A DNA stretch of 64,000 nt from Halomonas sp. M20 (lineage in GTDB: Bacteria > Pseudomonadota > Gammaproteobacteria > Pseudomonadales > Halomonadaceae): the NCBI RefSeq assembly GCF_020622265.1, contig NZ_JACNMQ010000004.1:310001-374000 (forward strand), in the 5' to 3' direction. The stretch's first letter is position 1; each line of letters begins with the position of its first letter. The notes beneath the pieces were generated by a model. It was given only the letters and a program-made list of their open reading frames with translations. It made no database searches and had not been told where the DNA came from. This document shows, piece by piece, positions 8,935-16,799 of this stretch. Made by a program: the position numbers and the translations under genes.

Positions 8935-9228
8935 ATGACGACACAACGACCGAACGCCACCCCCACGGTGCAACTGGACAACGACCGCGTGATCGTGACG
9001 CGCTGGGACTTTCCACCTGGCGGGGAAACCGGCTGGCATCGCCATGAATACGACTATGTCGTGGTACCTATGTCGGATGGCGTCCTGAACCTCGAAACTC
9101 CGGAGGGGCTCAAGGAAGCGATCCTGTCAGCAGGCGTGTCCTACACCCGCTCGGCGGGCACCGAGCACAACGTCATCAATGGAGGAGAAGAGGCATTTGC
9201 GTTTGTGGAGATCGAACTGAAAGCGTAG
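8935..9228 (+). CDS. Small cupin-domain protein (BauB-like)
   Basis: Single-domain cupin of 97 residues. The barrel motif G-(x)-H-x-H is seen as GGETGWHRHEYDYVVVPMSDG at about residues 28-48, and the second motif as SAGTEHNVINGG. These histidines normally bind a divalent metal. Similar short cupins occur as BauB in beta-alanine catabolism, but no other bau gene is adjacent, so that role is not implied here. The frame opens 15 codons earlier; the ATG at 8935 is chosen because AAGGAG lies seven bases before it. It is divergent from the MaoC-Pta gene, with 154 bases between them. Confidence 0.8.
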   Translation: MTTQRPNATPTVQLDNDRVIVTRWDFPPGGETGWHRHEYDYVVVPMSDGVLNLETPEGLKEAILSAGVSYTRSAGTEHNVINGGEEAFAFVEIELKA

Positions 9229-9278
9229 TGAATCACCCATAGTTTCTTAGATACCTTAAGACCTTATACTGAAGGCAC

Positions 9279-10175
9279 TTAAGACAGCGGACTCAATTTA
9301 TCGAGCGCCACTTCGACACGCTGTTGATCCCGGGCAGACAGCGGGAGAATTGGACGAGGCGGCGCAGTATCTATCAATGAAAGTATATGGGCAGCGGCAT
9401 AAACGACCCGCAGACTTCCAAGCTCCTTGAAGAGGTGCCAAAGCGGTTGGAAATGGCTATCGATTTTTTGCGTTTCGTTTGTGTCGCCCACCTGCACGGC
9501 TCGTACGAGCTTCAATGCAGGCACCGGAAGCAGGCCACCTACAACGCTATACCACGCATCAGCGCCAGAAAGCAGCGCCTGAGCACACCCCCAATCTCCG
9601 CTATACCCGATCAGAAAGTCGTCCGGTAGCGCATCTCGAAGATGCCGAAGATCGGCAGAGAAGCCTGACGCCGTCGGCAACGGCATCTTTACTGCCGAGA
9701 TGTTAGGTATCCTGGCAAGTCGTGCCAGAAGGGAGACGCTAAAGGTAAAATGTGTCGTGCCTGGGTTGTTGTAAATGCATAGCGGGAGGTCGGTTGCTCC
9801 GGCAACGGCAAGGTAATGCTGATAGACCTCTTCCTCAGTCAGCGGCGTATAGGAAACGGGTGCCAGCAATAGTGCATCGGCACCTGACCTTGCAGCGTCC
9901 CTCGCCAGCACTTCTGCGTCGTCCGTCCGCAATGCGCCTACGCCAACGATCAACGGGATCTTGCCACCGAGACACGCCGCTGCCGCTTCGGTAGCCCGCT
10001 GCCGTTCCACTCTTGTCAGGTAGGCATATGTTCCCGTGCTTCCCAAGAGACCAACAGAGTGAACTTCTGCACGCTCGAGTCTCATCAACAAGCGGCAGAG
10101 TCCGTCCGTGTCGACATGTCCATTCTTATCAGCGGGCGTGATTGGAAAAGCGGAAAGCCCCTCGAAAAGTGCCAT
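9279..10175 (-). CDS. Dihydrodipicolinate synthase/N-acetylneuraminate lyase family aldolase
   Basis: Class I aldolase of the DapA/NanA superfamily, 298 residues, TIM barrel. The active-site tyrosine is in IYNNPGTTHF (about Tyr135) and the Schiff-base lysine in SAVKMPLP (about Lys163). GLLGSTGTYAYLT replaces the strict GTTGE of true DapA, so this is probably a paralogue acting on another 2-oxo acid, such as a sugar acid or hydroxyproline-type substrate. It lies 42 bases downstream of a LysR-type regulator on the same strand, so the regulator may control or be cotranscribed with it. No catabolic partner genes sit beside it, leaving the substrate open. Confidence 0.85.
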   Translation of the reverse strand: MALFEGLSAFPITPADKNGHVDTDGLCRLLMRLERAEVHSVGLLGSTGTYAYLTRVERQRATEAAAACLGGKIPLIVGVGALRTDDAEVLARDAARSGADALLLAPVSYTPLTEEEVYQHYLAVAGATDLPLCIYNNPGTTHFTFSVSLLARLARIPNISAVKMPLPTASGFSADLRHLRDALPDDFLIGYSGDWGCAQALLSGADAWYSVVGGLLPVPALKLVRAVQVGDTNETQKIDSHFQPLWHLFKELGSLRVVYAAAHILSLIDTAPPRPILPLSARDQQRVEVALDKLSPLS

Positions 10176-10217
10176 CTTTGGCCTCGTCTATGTTTTTAAG
10201 GTTAGCGTCGGCCATCA

Positions 10218-11120
10218 CTAGCGCAAGCCACGAAATGCATCCATTACATGACCGGCCAGCACTTCACTGGCCGAGCCGGTATTGGCGTCATGAATCAACA
10301 GCACCTGATACTCGCCAAGCGAAGGTAACCCAGCCTCATTTTTCAGTTCTCGCAACGGCCCACGAACCATACTCTGAGGCAGAGGGGCTATCGCCAGATC
10401 CGCCAGCAGTGCTGCCTCCTGACCAGCGCAGTTTTCACTGGTATAGGCAATACGGTATGCCAAGCCGCTACGATCTAGCGCGGTGAGCGCCATGGTGCGC
10501 CAGGCACAGCCTTGGTTGGCCAGTGCCAAGGGCAACGGTGAACGCTGCGCCGCGACACCGCCCTCGAGGCAGGCCCAGACCAGCGGCTCGGTATGCACGA
10601 TCTCGCCGCGCTCGGCGTCCACGCCTTGATTACCGGAGGTCGCCAGCACCAGATCGAGCTCTCCTTCATTCAGCCGTCTCAGCATATCGATACTGCGCCC
10701 AACCACTACATCCACCTGCACCGCCGGATGGGAGCGGGCGAATTTCGCCAACACCCCGGGCAAGATGCGCGATCCCACATCGTCGGGTGTGCCGAAACGC
10801 ACGGCGCCTTCCAGGGAGGGGGCGAGGAATTGGGTGACTGCTTCTTCATTGAGCTTGAGCAGGCGCCGCCCGTAACTCAGCAGCACCTCCCCTTCCGGCG
10901 TAAGCCTCACTCGCCGCGCCTCGCGTAGAAACAGGCGCTGCCCTAGCGTTTCTTCCAGTCGCTTGATCTGCATGCTCAAGGCGGAGGGCGTGCGGAAGAC
11001 TTGTTCGGCAGCGCGAGTAAAGCTGCCGCTCTCGGCAATCACGACGAATGTTCTCAACACCTCCGTATCCAATAACGGCAAGGCACTGTTACGAGTCGGT
11101 GCTGCAGTAGGAAGTGTCAT
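10218..11120 (-). CDS. LysR-family transcriptional regulator
   Basis: Transcription factor of 300 residues. The winged helix-turn-helix spans about residues 15-75 (VLRTFVVIAESGSFTRAAEQV, then TPSALSMQIKRLEETLG). The effector-binding domain follows from about residue 90 (GAVRFGTPDD). An in-frame GTG three codons upstream exists; the ATG at 11118-11120 is favoured because AAAGGTGAG lies just before it. It is divergent from the DUF1127 gene at 11285 and upstream of the aldolase at 9279. LysR proteins commonly act on the intergenic space to the divergent gene, so DUF1127 and the aldolase are both candidate targets. The effector is unknown. Confidence 0.9.
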   Translation of the reverse strand: MTLPTAAPTRNSALPLLDTEVLRTFVVIAESGSFTRAAEQVFRTPSALSMQIKRLEETLGQRLFLREARRVRLTPEGEVLLSYGRRLLKLNEEAVTQFLAPSLEGAVRFGTPDDVGSRILPGVLAKFARSHPAVQVDVVVGRSIDMLRRLNEGELDLVLATSGNQGVDAERGEIVHTEPLVWACLEGGVAAQRSPLPLALANQGCAWRTMALTALDRSGLAYRIAYTSENCAGQEAALLADLAIAPLPQSMVRGPLRELKNEAGLPSLGEYQVLLIHDANTGSASEVLAGHVMDAFRGLR

Positions 11121-11284
11121 ACCACTCACCTTTCAGTTTTTCTTAAAGGTAAATGTAGTTCTTTTCGTTTGTTTGAACAATAAGACTGGACCATGCTGAT
11201 ACCCGAGGTCGCGACCCTCATCGATTCCACAACCCCAAACAGGTGGCCAGCGCCGTTGAATGGCCGCTAACCGAAGGTGTCGCC

Positions 11285-11632
11285 ATGTCCAACCTAAAGC
11301 AACTCCATTCCGTGCAAAGCGAAGTGAAAACACCACTTCACGAGCCATCGACCCCCAGGCCACCGATGCCGGATTTCTATATGCCCGGCATGCCGCCGAT
11401 GGTCTTGATCAATGCCTTGGAGAACTGGGTTCGCGCCGTGCTTTGCCGCCGCCGCTTTCGCCAGCGTTTCTTGCACCTGCTCGCTTACGACGATTCCATC
11501 CTCGATGACATGGGCCATAACCGAGAAGATATCGAATGGGCATCGCGTCTACCCTTGCGAAAGAATGCCTTCAAGGCGCTGCAACGCCGCCGAGCACAGC
11601 GAAATAGCACACCCCCGCGCTGCGTACGCTAA
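11285..11632 (+). CDS. DUF1127 domain-containing small protein
   Basis: Protein of 115 residues. The C-terminal half carries the YjiS/DUF1127 signature: an aromatic-basic helix (NWVRAVLCRRRFRQRF) followed by LLAYDDSILDDMGHNREDIEWA. The first 50 residues are proline-rich and variable. In alphaproteobacteria, short DUF1127 proteins influence phosphate and carbon metabolism and RNA turnover; nothing firm is known for this type. The ATG at 11285 (with GAAGGTG before it) is preferred to a start 14 codons upstream. It is divergent from a LysR regulator, and its stop codon abuts the stop codon of the convergent GntR gene with no spacer. Confidence 0.82.
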   Translation: MSNLKQLHSVQSEVKTPLHEPSTPRPPMPDFYMPGMPPMVLINALENWVRAVLCRRRFRQRFLHLLAYDDSILDDMGHNREDIEWASRLPLRKNAFKALQRRRAQRNSTPPRCVR

Positions 11633-12292
11633 TCAACTCAGTAGCAACATGCCCTGCTCGACGTCCGCGCCAATCGCTTGACAGAACGCTTCACAATCAC
11701 CGCGGGACAATGCTTGGGTAACCTCGCGGTGATGATCGTCGGCAATACTGGAGGCTCCCCAGCGGGTGCAGATATAGCGCATGCTCGGCCCGTATTGCAG
11801 CCACAGAATCTCGATCAGCGGCAGAAGCACCTGGGATTGACTGAGCCGGTAGATAAGGAAATGAAACTGGTAGTTGCCGCGCATGTAACGAACAATATCG
11901 CTCTGCGCAATGGCGCCATTGATCTGTTCGTCGATGCGTTTCAGCTCGTCGATATCAGCAGCGGTGATATAGGCAAAGGCCTGGCGCGAAACCTCGGTTT
12001 CCAGGTTCTTGCGGGCGTACAACACCTCTGCAAAGCGTTCGCGACTCAACTCGGGCACAATGATCTTGCGGCTATCGGAAAACACCAGCGCACCTTCAGT
12101 GACTAGCCAGCGCAACGCTTCTCGTGCCGGCATGGCACTGGTGCCGTATTCCGCAGCGATACGCCGAATCGAAATCACCTCTCCCGGGGTGAAGTCTCCT
12201 TCGCACATCCGCGTGCGTAGTGCTTGATGCAAGCGCGTCGAGGCGGTATCCGGCGAGAAAGCGTCTCGTCTGCCAGTCGGTTGCGTGACCAT
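11633..12292 (-). CDS. GntR-family (FCD) transcriptional regulator
   Basis: Regulator of 219 residues. The N-terminal winged helix lies at about residues 18-85 (LHQALRTRMCEGDFTPGEVISIRRIAAEYGTS), and the all-helical FCD ligand domain at about 90-215 (LYARKNLETEVSRQAFAYI; metal/ligand residues include the His in YQFHFLIYRLS). It is divergent from the FAD oxidase gene at 12461. The intergenic region holds two palindromic GT-GATC-AC decamers, the type of site bound by FCD regulators, so it probably represses the amine catabolism genes and releases in the presence of a polyamine-derived ligand. That ligand is inferred only from neighbours. Its ribosome site is weak. Confidence 0.9.
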   Translation of the reverse strand: MVTQPTGRRDAFSPDTASTRLHQALRTRMCEGDFTPGEVISIRRIAAEYGTSAMPAREALRWLVTEGALVFSDSRKIIVPELSRERFAEVLYARKNLETEVSRQAFAYITAADIDELKRIDEQINGAIAQSDIVRYMRGNYQFHFLIYRLSQSQVLLPLIEILWLQYGPSMRYICTRWGASSIADDHHREVTQALSRGDCEAFCQAIGADVEQGMLLLS

Positions 12293-12396
12293 GTTGCGCT
12301 GTCGGCCTCTCTGTTATTCCTATTTGAGTTAAAGCATATCTCTGCGCGGCTCATGGACGACAATCCTAACTTGTCGCTGTTGTAAGCCTCTGCTAG

Positions 12397-12420
12397 TGTG
12401 ATCACACATATGTGATCACA
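12397..12420. promoter_or_regulatory. Double palindromic decamer, candidate GntR operator
   Basis: Two identical, self-palindromic decamers TGTGATCACA at 12397-12406 and 12411-12420 are separated by CATA, placing their centres 14 bases apart. The FCD-type GntR consensus has a GT...AC palindrome and matches. The site lies 41 bases before the oxidase ATG and 105 bases before the regulator ATG, so it could control both directions. Binding is inferred from position and symmetry. Confidence 0.65.
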
Positions 12421-12460
12421 GCACCCAATCATACTATCTGAAACCACGCCGGGAGACGTC

Positions 12461-13750
12461 ATGTCCCAGCCCCGCAGCGCTTCTTACTACACCGCCTCGA
12501 TCACCGAGGAATCCAATTATCCTCGATTGGAAGGCGATCATCGCGTGGACGTCGCCATCGTCGGTGGCGGTTTCACCGGAGTGGCCACGGCGGTGGAACT
12601 TGCCGAACGAGGTTATCGGGTGGCCATCACCGAGGCGCACAAGATCGGCTGGGGCGCCAGCGGACGCAATGGCGGCCAGGTCACCGGCAGCCTGTCCGGG
12701 CAGGACGCCATGACCAAGCAGATGCGCAATACCCTGGGCAACGAGGCCGTCGATTTCGTCTGGAACCTGCGTTGGCGTGGTCACCAAATCATCAAGCAGC
12801 GCGTCGAGAAGTACGCCATTGCCTGCGATCTCAAGCAGGGCCATTTGCAGGCAGCCTACAAGCCAAGCCACGTGAAAGAGCTGAAGCAGGATTTCGAGGA
12901 GTCGCAGCGTCACGCGATCGGTGAATACGTTCACTGGCTGGAAACCAACGAGGTACGCCAGGTCGTCGGCACCGAGCTTTATCACGGCGCCATTCGCAAC
13001 GACTACAACATGCACCTGCACCCGCTCAATCTGTGCCTGGGCGAGGCTCGCGCCGCAGCGGGCCTGGGCGCACTGATCTTCGAGGACTCGCCGGTAATCG
13101 ATATTCAGCACGGCGACACCCCGGTCGTGGTCGGCAAGCAGGGCCGTGTCACGGCGAATAGCGTAATTCTCGCGGGTAACGCCTATCATCGGCTCGAACG
13201 CAAAAAGCTCAGCGGCAAGCTGTTCCCGGCAGCCTTGGGCATCGTTGCTACAGCGCCACTGGATCAAGACACCGCAATGGCGATCAATCCGGATGATCTA
13301 GCCGTCTACGATACCCGCTTCGTGCTCGACTATTATCGCCTCACCGCCGATAAACGCCTGCTGTTCGGTGGCGGGGCCAACTACTCCGGCCGCGATTCCC
13401 AGAACATTGCCGGGGAGTTGCGTCCACGCCTGGAGCATACCTTTCCTCAGCTCAAGGACGTCGATATCGATTTCCAATGGCAAGGCATGGCGGGCATCGT
13501 CATCAATCGCATTCCGCAGTTGGGCAAGCTCTCCGACAACGTCTACTACGCCCAGGGCTACTCCGGTCACGGCTTCGCCACCTCGCATATCGTCGGTGAG
13601 ATCATGGCCAATGCGGTCAGCGGTAGCCTCGAGGAGTTCGACACCTTCGCCAAGGTGAAGCATATGCGCATCCCGTTCAACGACCGGCTTGGCAATACCT
13701 TGCTGGCCGCCGGCATGTGGTACTACCAGTTGCTCGAAAAACTGCGTTAA
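12461..13750 (+). CDS. FAD-dependent oxidase, gamma-glutamylputrescine oxidase-like
   Basis: Flavoprotein of 429 residues of the DAO/PuuB (OrdL) family. The dinucleotide motif VAIVGGGFTG is at residues 31-40, followed by GWGASGRNGGQVTGSL, a hallmark of PuuB-like enzymes. The C-terminal flavin motif is GYSGHGFATSHIVGEIMA. Family members oxidise primary or secondary amines such as gamma-glutamylputrescine, producing an aldehyde, ammonia or amine, and peroxide. It is the first gene after the GntR regulator and double-decamer site. Downstream are an NhaC-family transporter, a second similar oxidase and a polyamine-deacetylase-like enzyme, supporting an amine or polyamine role. No gamma-glutamylputrescine synthetase (puuA) is adjacent, so the exact substrate is uncertain. 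Confidence 0.88.
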   Translation: MSQPRSASYYTASITEESNYPRLEGDHRVDVAIVGGGFTGVATAVELAERGYRVAITEAHKIGWGASGRNGGQVTGSLSGQDAMTKQMRNTLGNEAVDFVWNLRWRGHQIIKQRVEKYAIACDLKQGHLQAAYKPSHVKELKQDFEESQRHAIGEYVHWLETNEVRQVVGTELYHGAIRNDYNMHLHPLNLCLGEARAAAGLGALIFEDSPVIDIQHGDTPVVVGKQGRVTANSVILAGNAYHRLERKKLSGKLFPAALGIVATAPLDQDTAMAINPDDLAVYDTRFVLDYYRLTADKRLLFGGGANYSGRDSQNIAGELRPRLEHTFPQLKDVDIDFQWQGMAGIVINRIPQLGKLSDNVYYAQGYSGHGFATSHIVGEIMANAVSGSLEEFDTFAKVKHMRIPFNDRLGNTLLAAGMWYYQLLEKLR

Positions 13751-13890
13751 GAGGGCGTCTACAAATTACTGCGCTCGACCATGCTGCGTTGAAATCAGTC
13801 TCAAAATGCTCACTTACAACACGTAAACTCCGCTTTTTCGACTGCTTCCGCCTTGCCTGATCGTCGCTCGTGACTTTTGTAAACACCCTC
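13751..13890. repeat. 140-bp intergenic element with 15-bp imperfect terminal inverted repeats
   Basis: Immediately after the oxidase stop codon, the stretch begins with GAGGGCGTCTACAAA (13751-13765) and ends with TTTGTAAACACCCTC (13876-13890). The reverse complement of the end matches the beginning at 13 of 15 positions. The interior includes short sub-repeats such as ACAACACGTAAACTCCGC. It looks like a miniature mobile or palindromic intergenic element. From memory, similar sequences recur between genes in Halomonas-type genomes, but I cannot verify copy number here and see only one copy in this window. Confidence 0.55.
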
Positions 13891-13953
13891 GAAGGAATTA
13901 CTGATCAATCTCAACCCGAATGCACAACAACAAGATGCTCGAGGTGATACACG

Positions 13954-15321
13954 ATGGACATCAACGGCCCCCTGGTGCTACTCCCCACCGCAATCGTTCT
14001 GGTACTCGCCCTATGGACACGGCGCGCACTTGAACCACTCGTCTTCGGTGCTTTCGTCGGCACCCTGATGATCGACCCCGGCAACGCCTTGAGCAGCCTC
14101 TCCGGGAATTTGCTGGATGTAATGACCGATGAAGACGTCGCCTGGGTCATCATCGTCTGTGGGCTGATGGGCAGCATCATCGCCCTTCTACTCAAGTCCG
14201 GCTCCTCCAAGGCCTTCGCCACATCACTGATGCGCTACACCGTCAACAAGCCTCGCGCACTGATGGGATGCTGGTTCATGGGCATCATATTGTTCGTGGA
14301 CGACTACCTGAACTCCCTGGCCGTCGGCACTTCGATGCGTAAGGTGACCGATCGCTTCAAGACCTCCCGCGAGATGCTGGCCTACGTAATCGATTCCACG
14401 GCGGCGCCGATCAGCGTATTGATCCCGATCTCGACCTGGGCGGTATTCTTCGGTGCACTGATCGAAAAAAACGGCATCGCAGAAGATGGTCAGGGCATCT
14501 GGACTTACATCCAGGCCATTCCCTACATGTTCTACCCCTGGATTGCCGTCATTCTGGTGCCGCTTTTCATCTACCGCTGGATTCCCGCCTTCGGCCCCAT
14601 GAAGAAGGCGGAGCAACGCGCCGAGGACACCGGGCAGTGCGTTCCCCCGGGTGCAGAGCACATCGACGCCGAAATCGGCCATCTCGAGGCGGATAGCGAT
14701 CAGACAAAAGGCACCATCTGGACGTTTCTGCTGCCCATGGCGTCCCTGGCCTTCTTCACCTGGTGGTTCGATCTGGACTTCCTGATGGGCATCTTCGTCA
14801 CCCTGGCGGGCATGATCGTGGCCTTTATCGCCCTGAAAAAGCTTTCTCCCCGTCAAACCTTCGACAACATCCTGGAAGGTTTCAAGTCGATGATCGATGC
14901 CCTGGCGGTGCTGGTGGCGGCGTTCCTGTTCAATGAGGTCAACACCGAACTGGGGCTCGCCGACTACGTCATCAACACCGTTCAGCCGCTGATCAACGCC
15001 GAGATGCTGCCCTTCATCATCTTCACCATCATGGGCTTCGTCTCCTTTGCCACCGGTTCCAACTGGGGCGTGTTCGTGATCATCCTGCCAATTGTCAGCG
15101 TGCTGGGTCAGAACCTTGGGGCCGACATGATTCTGGTGATCGGCGCCACTCTCTCCGCCAGCACCTTCGGCAGTCATGCCTGTTTCTACTCGGATGCCAC
15201 GGTACTGACCGCCCAGGCCAGTGGTTGCACGCCTTTCCAGCACGCTTTCACCCAATTACCCTACGCTGCAGTAGCGGGTTGTCTTGCGGCGGCAGGGTAT
15301 CTAGTGCTGGGATATATGTAA
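13954..15321 (+). CDS. NhaC-family Na+/H+ antiporter-type transporter
   Basis: Integral membrane protein of 455 residues with about eleven hydrophobic segments, matching the NhaC/MleN ion-transporter family (VLLPTAIVLVLALWTRRALEPLVFGAFVG at the start; GFVSFATGSNWGVFVIILPIVSVLG and SASTFGSHACFYSDATVLTAQASG near the end). Members exchange Na+ for protons or for organic ions such as malate/lactate or amines. Here it sits between two amine-oxidase-like genes in the same direction, so it may import a polyamine or another amino compound rather than only balance sodium; this is inference. The ATG has a GAGGTGATA site. A 203-base spacer containing the 140-bp element separates it from the first oxidase. 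Confidence 0.88.
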   Translation: MDINGPLVLLPTAIVLVLALWTRRALEPLVFGAFVGTLMIDPGNALSSLSGNLLDVMTDEDVAWVIIVCGLMGSIIALLLKSGSSKAFATSLMRYTVNKPRALMGCWFMGIILFVDDYLNSLAVGTSMRKVTDRFKTSREMLAYVIDSTAAPISVLIPISTWAVFFGALIEKNGIAEDGQGIWTYIQAIPYMFYPWIAVILVPLFIYRWIPAFGPMKKAEQRAEDTGQCVPPGAEHIDAEIGHLEADSDQTKGTIWTFLLPMASLAFFTWWFDLDFLMGIFVTLAGMIVAFIALKKLSPRQTFDNILEGFKSMIDALAVLVAAFLFNEVNTELGLADYVINTVQPLINAEMLPFIIFTIMGFVSFATGSNWGVFVIILPIVSVLGQNLGADMILVIGATLSASTFGSHACFYSDATVLTAQASGCTPFQHAFTQLPYAAVAGCLAAAGYLVLGYM

Positions 15322-15345
15322 TCATCTATTCGCGGTAGACGCTTT

Positions 15346-16755
15346 ATGCAACTGGATACGAATAGCAACCTCTGGACCTCTACTATCCCCGAACGGCCCG
15401 AGCCGCGTCCGCGTTTGGAGGCGAACATTCAGGCCGATGTGGCCATCGTCGGCGCTGGTTTCACCGGACTGTGGACCGCCTACTATTTGAAGACGCAGGC
15501 ACCACATTTATCTATCGTCGTGTTGGAGGCTGGACGCGTCGGCCATGGTGCCTCTGGGCGCAATGGCGGCTGGGTGGTGGGCAATCTGGCCGGTCTGGAG
15601 CGCTACGTTAACGAACTGCCGATGGTGCGAAGGCGTGAGTGCTGCCAGGTGGTAGCGGACAACGTCGACGAGATCGGCAAGGTACTGGAACGCGAGGGTA
15701 TCGCCGCCGATTTCAATAAAGGCGGTGCACTCTATGCGGCGGCCCGCTACCCGGACCAGATCGCCATCCAGAAGGACTACCTGGCGCATTTGCATGAACT
15801 TGGCCACGCCGAGACGAATTGCTCCTGGTTGGACGCGGACCAACTCGCCGAGAAGGCGCGTTTTCGCAATGGCTATGGCGGCATCTATCATCGCCAGGTC
15901 GCCACGGTGAACCCCGCCAAACTAGTTGATGGTTTGGCCGAGAGAGTTGAGCGCCTAGGCGTGACGATTCACGAAAATAGCCGTGTTACTCGCCTGGGTC
16001 AGCATGAAGCGGCCACAGATCAAGGTACCATCGAAGCAACGACCATCGTCTGCGCTACCGAAGGCTATGCCGAAGATTTTCACGACTTCAGGAAACATGT
16101 GATCCCGGTGCAGAGCCTGGTGATCGCCACGGAACCGCTGACGGACGACTTGTGGCAGGAGATCGGCATGGCCGAGCGCCCCGCCTTCGCCGATGCCAGC
16201 CGGCTGATCAACTACGGTCATCGCAGCGCCGATGGGCGACTCATCTTCGGCGCCCGGGGCAGCTATGCCTTCGGTGGCAAATCCAAGCACGGCATGGCCA
16301 TGTCCCAGGAAGATATTCATCTGCGCCGCGACCTTTTGGTAGACCTATTTCCCGTTCTAGAGGGCGTAGCAATAAGCCATGGCTGGGGCGGCTCCCTGGG
16401 GTTATCGCGTAATTTTCGCCCCCATGGGATTCTCGATCGCGAAAGTGGTATCGCCACCGCCGGCGGCTATGCCGGTGAAGGTGTCGCTGCGGCACACCTG
16501 TTCGGCAGAACCCTGGCCGACCTGATTCTCGAGCGTGACTCTCAGCTGGCAAGTATGCCTTGGGCCTTTGCCAACGCTAACCACCGCCATTTGATCAAAC
16601 GCTGGGAACCGGAACCGCTGCGCTGGCTCGCTGCTCAGGCGATCACCTATAGCTATGCCGGAGAGGAAGTGCTGATGAAGCGCAACAAACCGGCACCACT
16701 GATCAAGCCAGTGCTGACGAGAATGAACGACTTTTTCGCGTCGATTATTGAGTGA
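15346..16755 (+). CDS. Second FAD-dependent amine oxidase-like protein (PuuB family)
   Basis: Flavoprotein of 469 residues, paralogous to the gene at 12461. The nucleotide-binding motif VAIVGAGFTGLWTAYYL is at residues 33-49 and GHGASGRNGGWVVGNLAG follows. The C-terminal motif ATAGGYAGEGVAAAHLFGRTLADL also matches. It starts 24 bases after the transporter gene, so it is likely cotranscribed with it. The two oxidases differ enough in length and C-terminus to suggest different amine substrates or steps. Expected products are an aldehyde plus hydrogen peroxide. The ribosome binding site is weak, which may reflect coupling to the upstream gene. Confidence 0.87.
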   Translation: MQLDTNSNLWTSTIPERPEPRPRLEANIQADVAIVGAGFTGLWTAYYLKTQAPHLSIVVLEAGRVGHGASGRNGGWVVGNLAGLERYVNELPMVRRRECCQVVADNVDEIGKVLEREGIAADFNKGGALYAAARYPDQIAIQKDYLAHLHELGHAETNCSWLDADQLAEKARFRNGYGGIYHRQVATVNPAKLVDGLAERVERLGVTIHENSRVTRLGQHEAATDQGTIEATTIVCATEGYAEDFHDFRKHVIPVQSLVIATEPLTDDLWQEIGMAERPAFADASRLINYGHRSADGRLIFGARGSYAFGGKSKHGMAMSQEDIHLRRDLLVDLFPVLEGVAISHGWGGSLGLSRNFRPHGILDRESGIATAGGYAGEGVAAAHLFGRTLADLILERDSQLASMPWAFANANHRHLIKRWEPEPLRWLAAQAITYSYAGEEVLMKRNKPAPLIKPVLTRMNDFFASIIE

Positions 16756-16799
16756 ATAGCTGGCTTAATTGATAAATCTCTGAATAAAAAGGAAAGATC

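Noticed and set aside
8935-9228. Naming the cupin bauB
   Set aside because: Similarity is limited to a short generic cupin barrel and no other beta-alanine catabolism gene is adjacent.
12175-12462. 95-codon frame across the GntR-oxidase intergenic region
   Set aside because: It covers the candidate operator and overlaps the GntR gene in another frame; no ribosome site.
13677-13886. Minus-strand frame covering the end of the first oxidase and the 140-bp element
   Set aside because: It is explained by the inverted-repeat element and by overlap with the oxidase; no ribosome site or family match.
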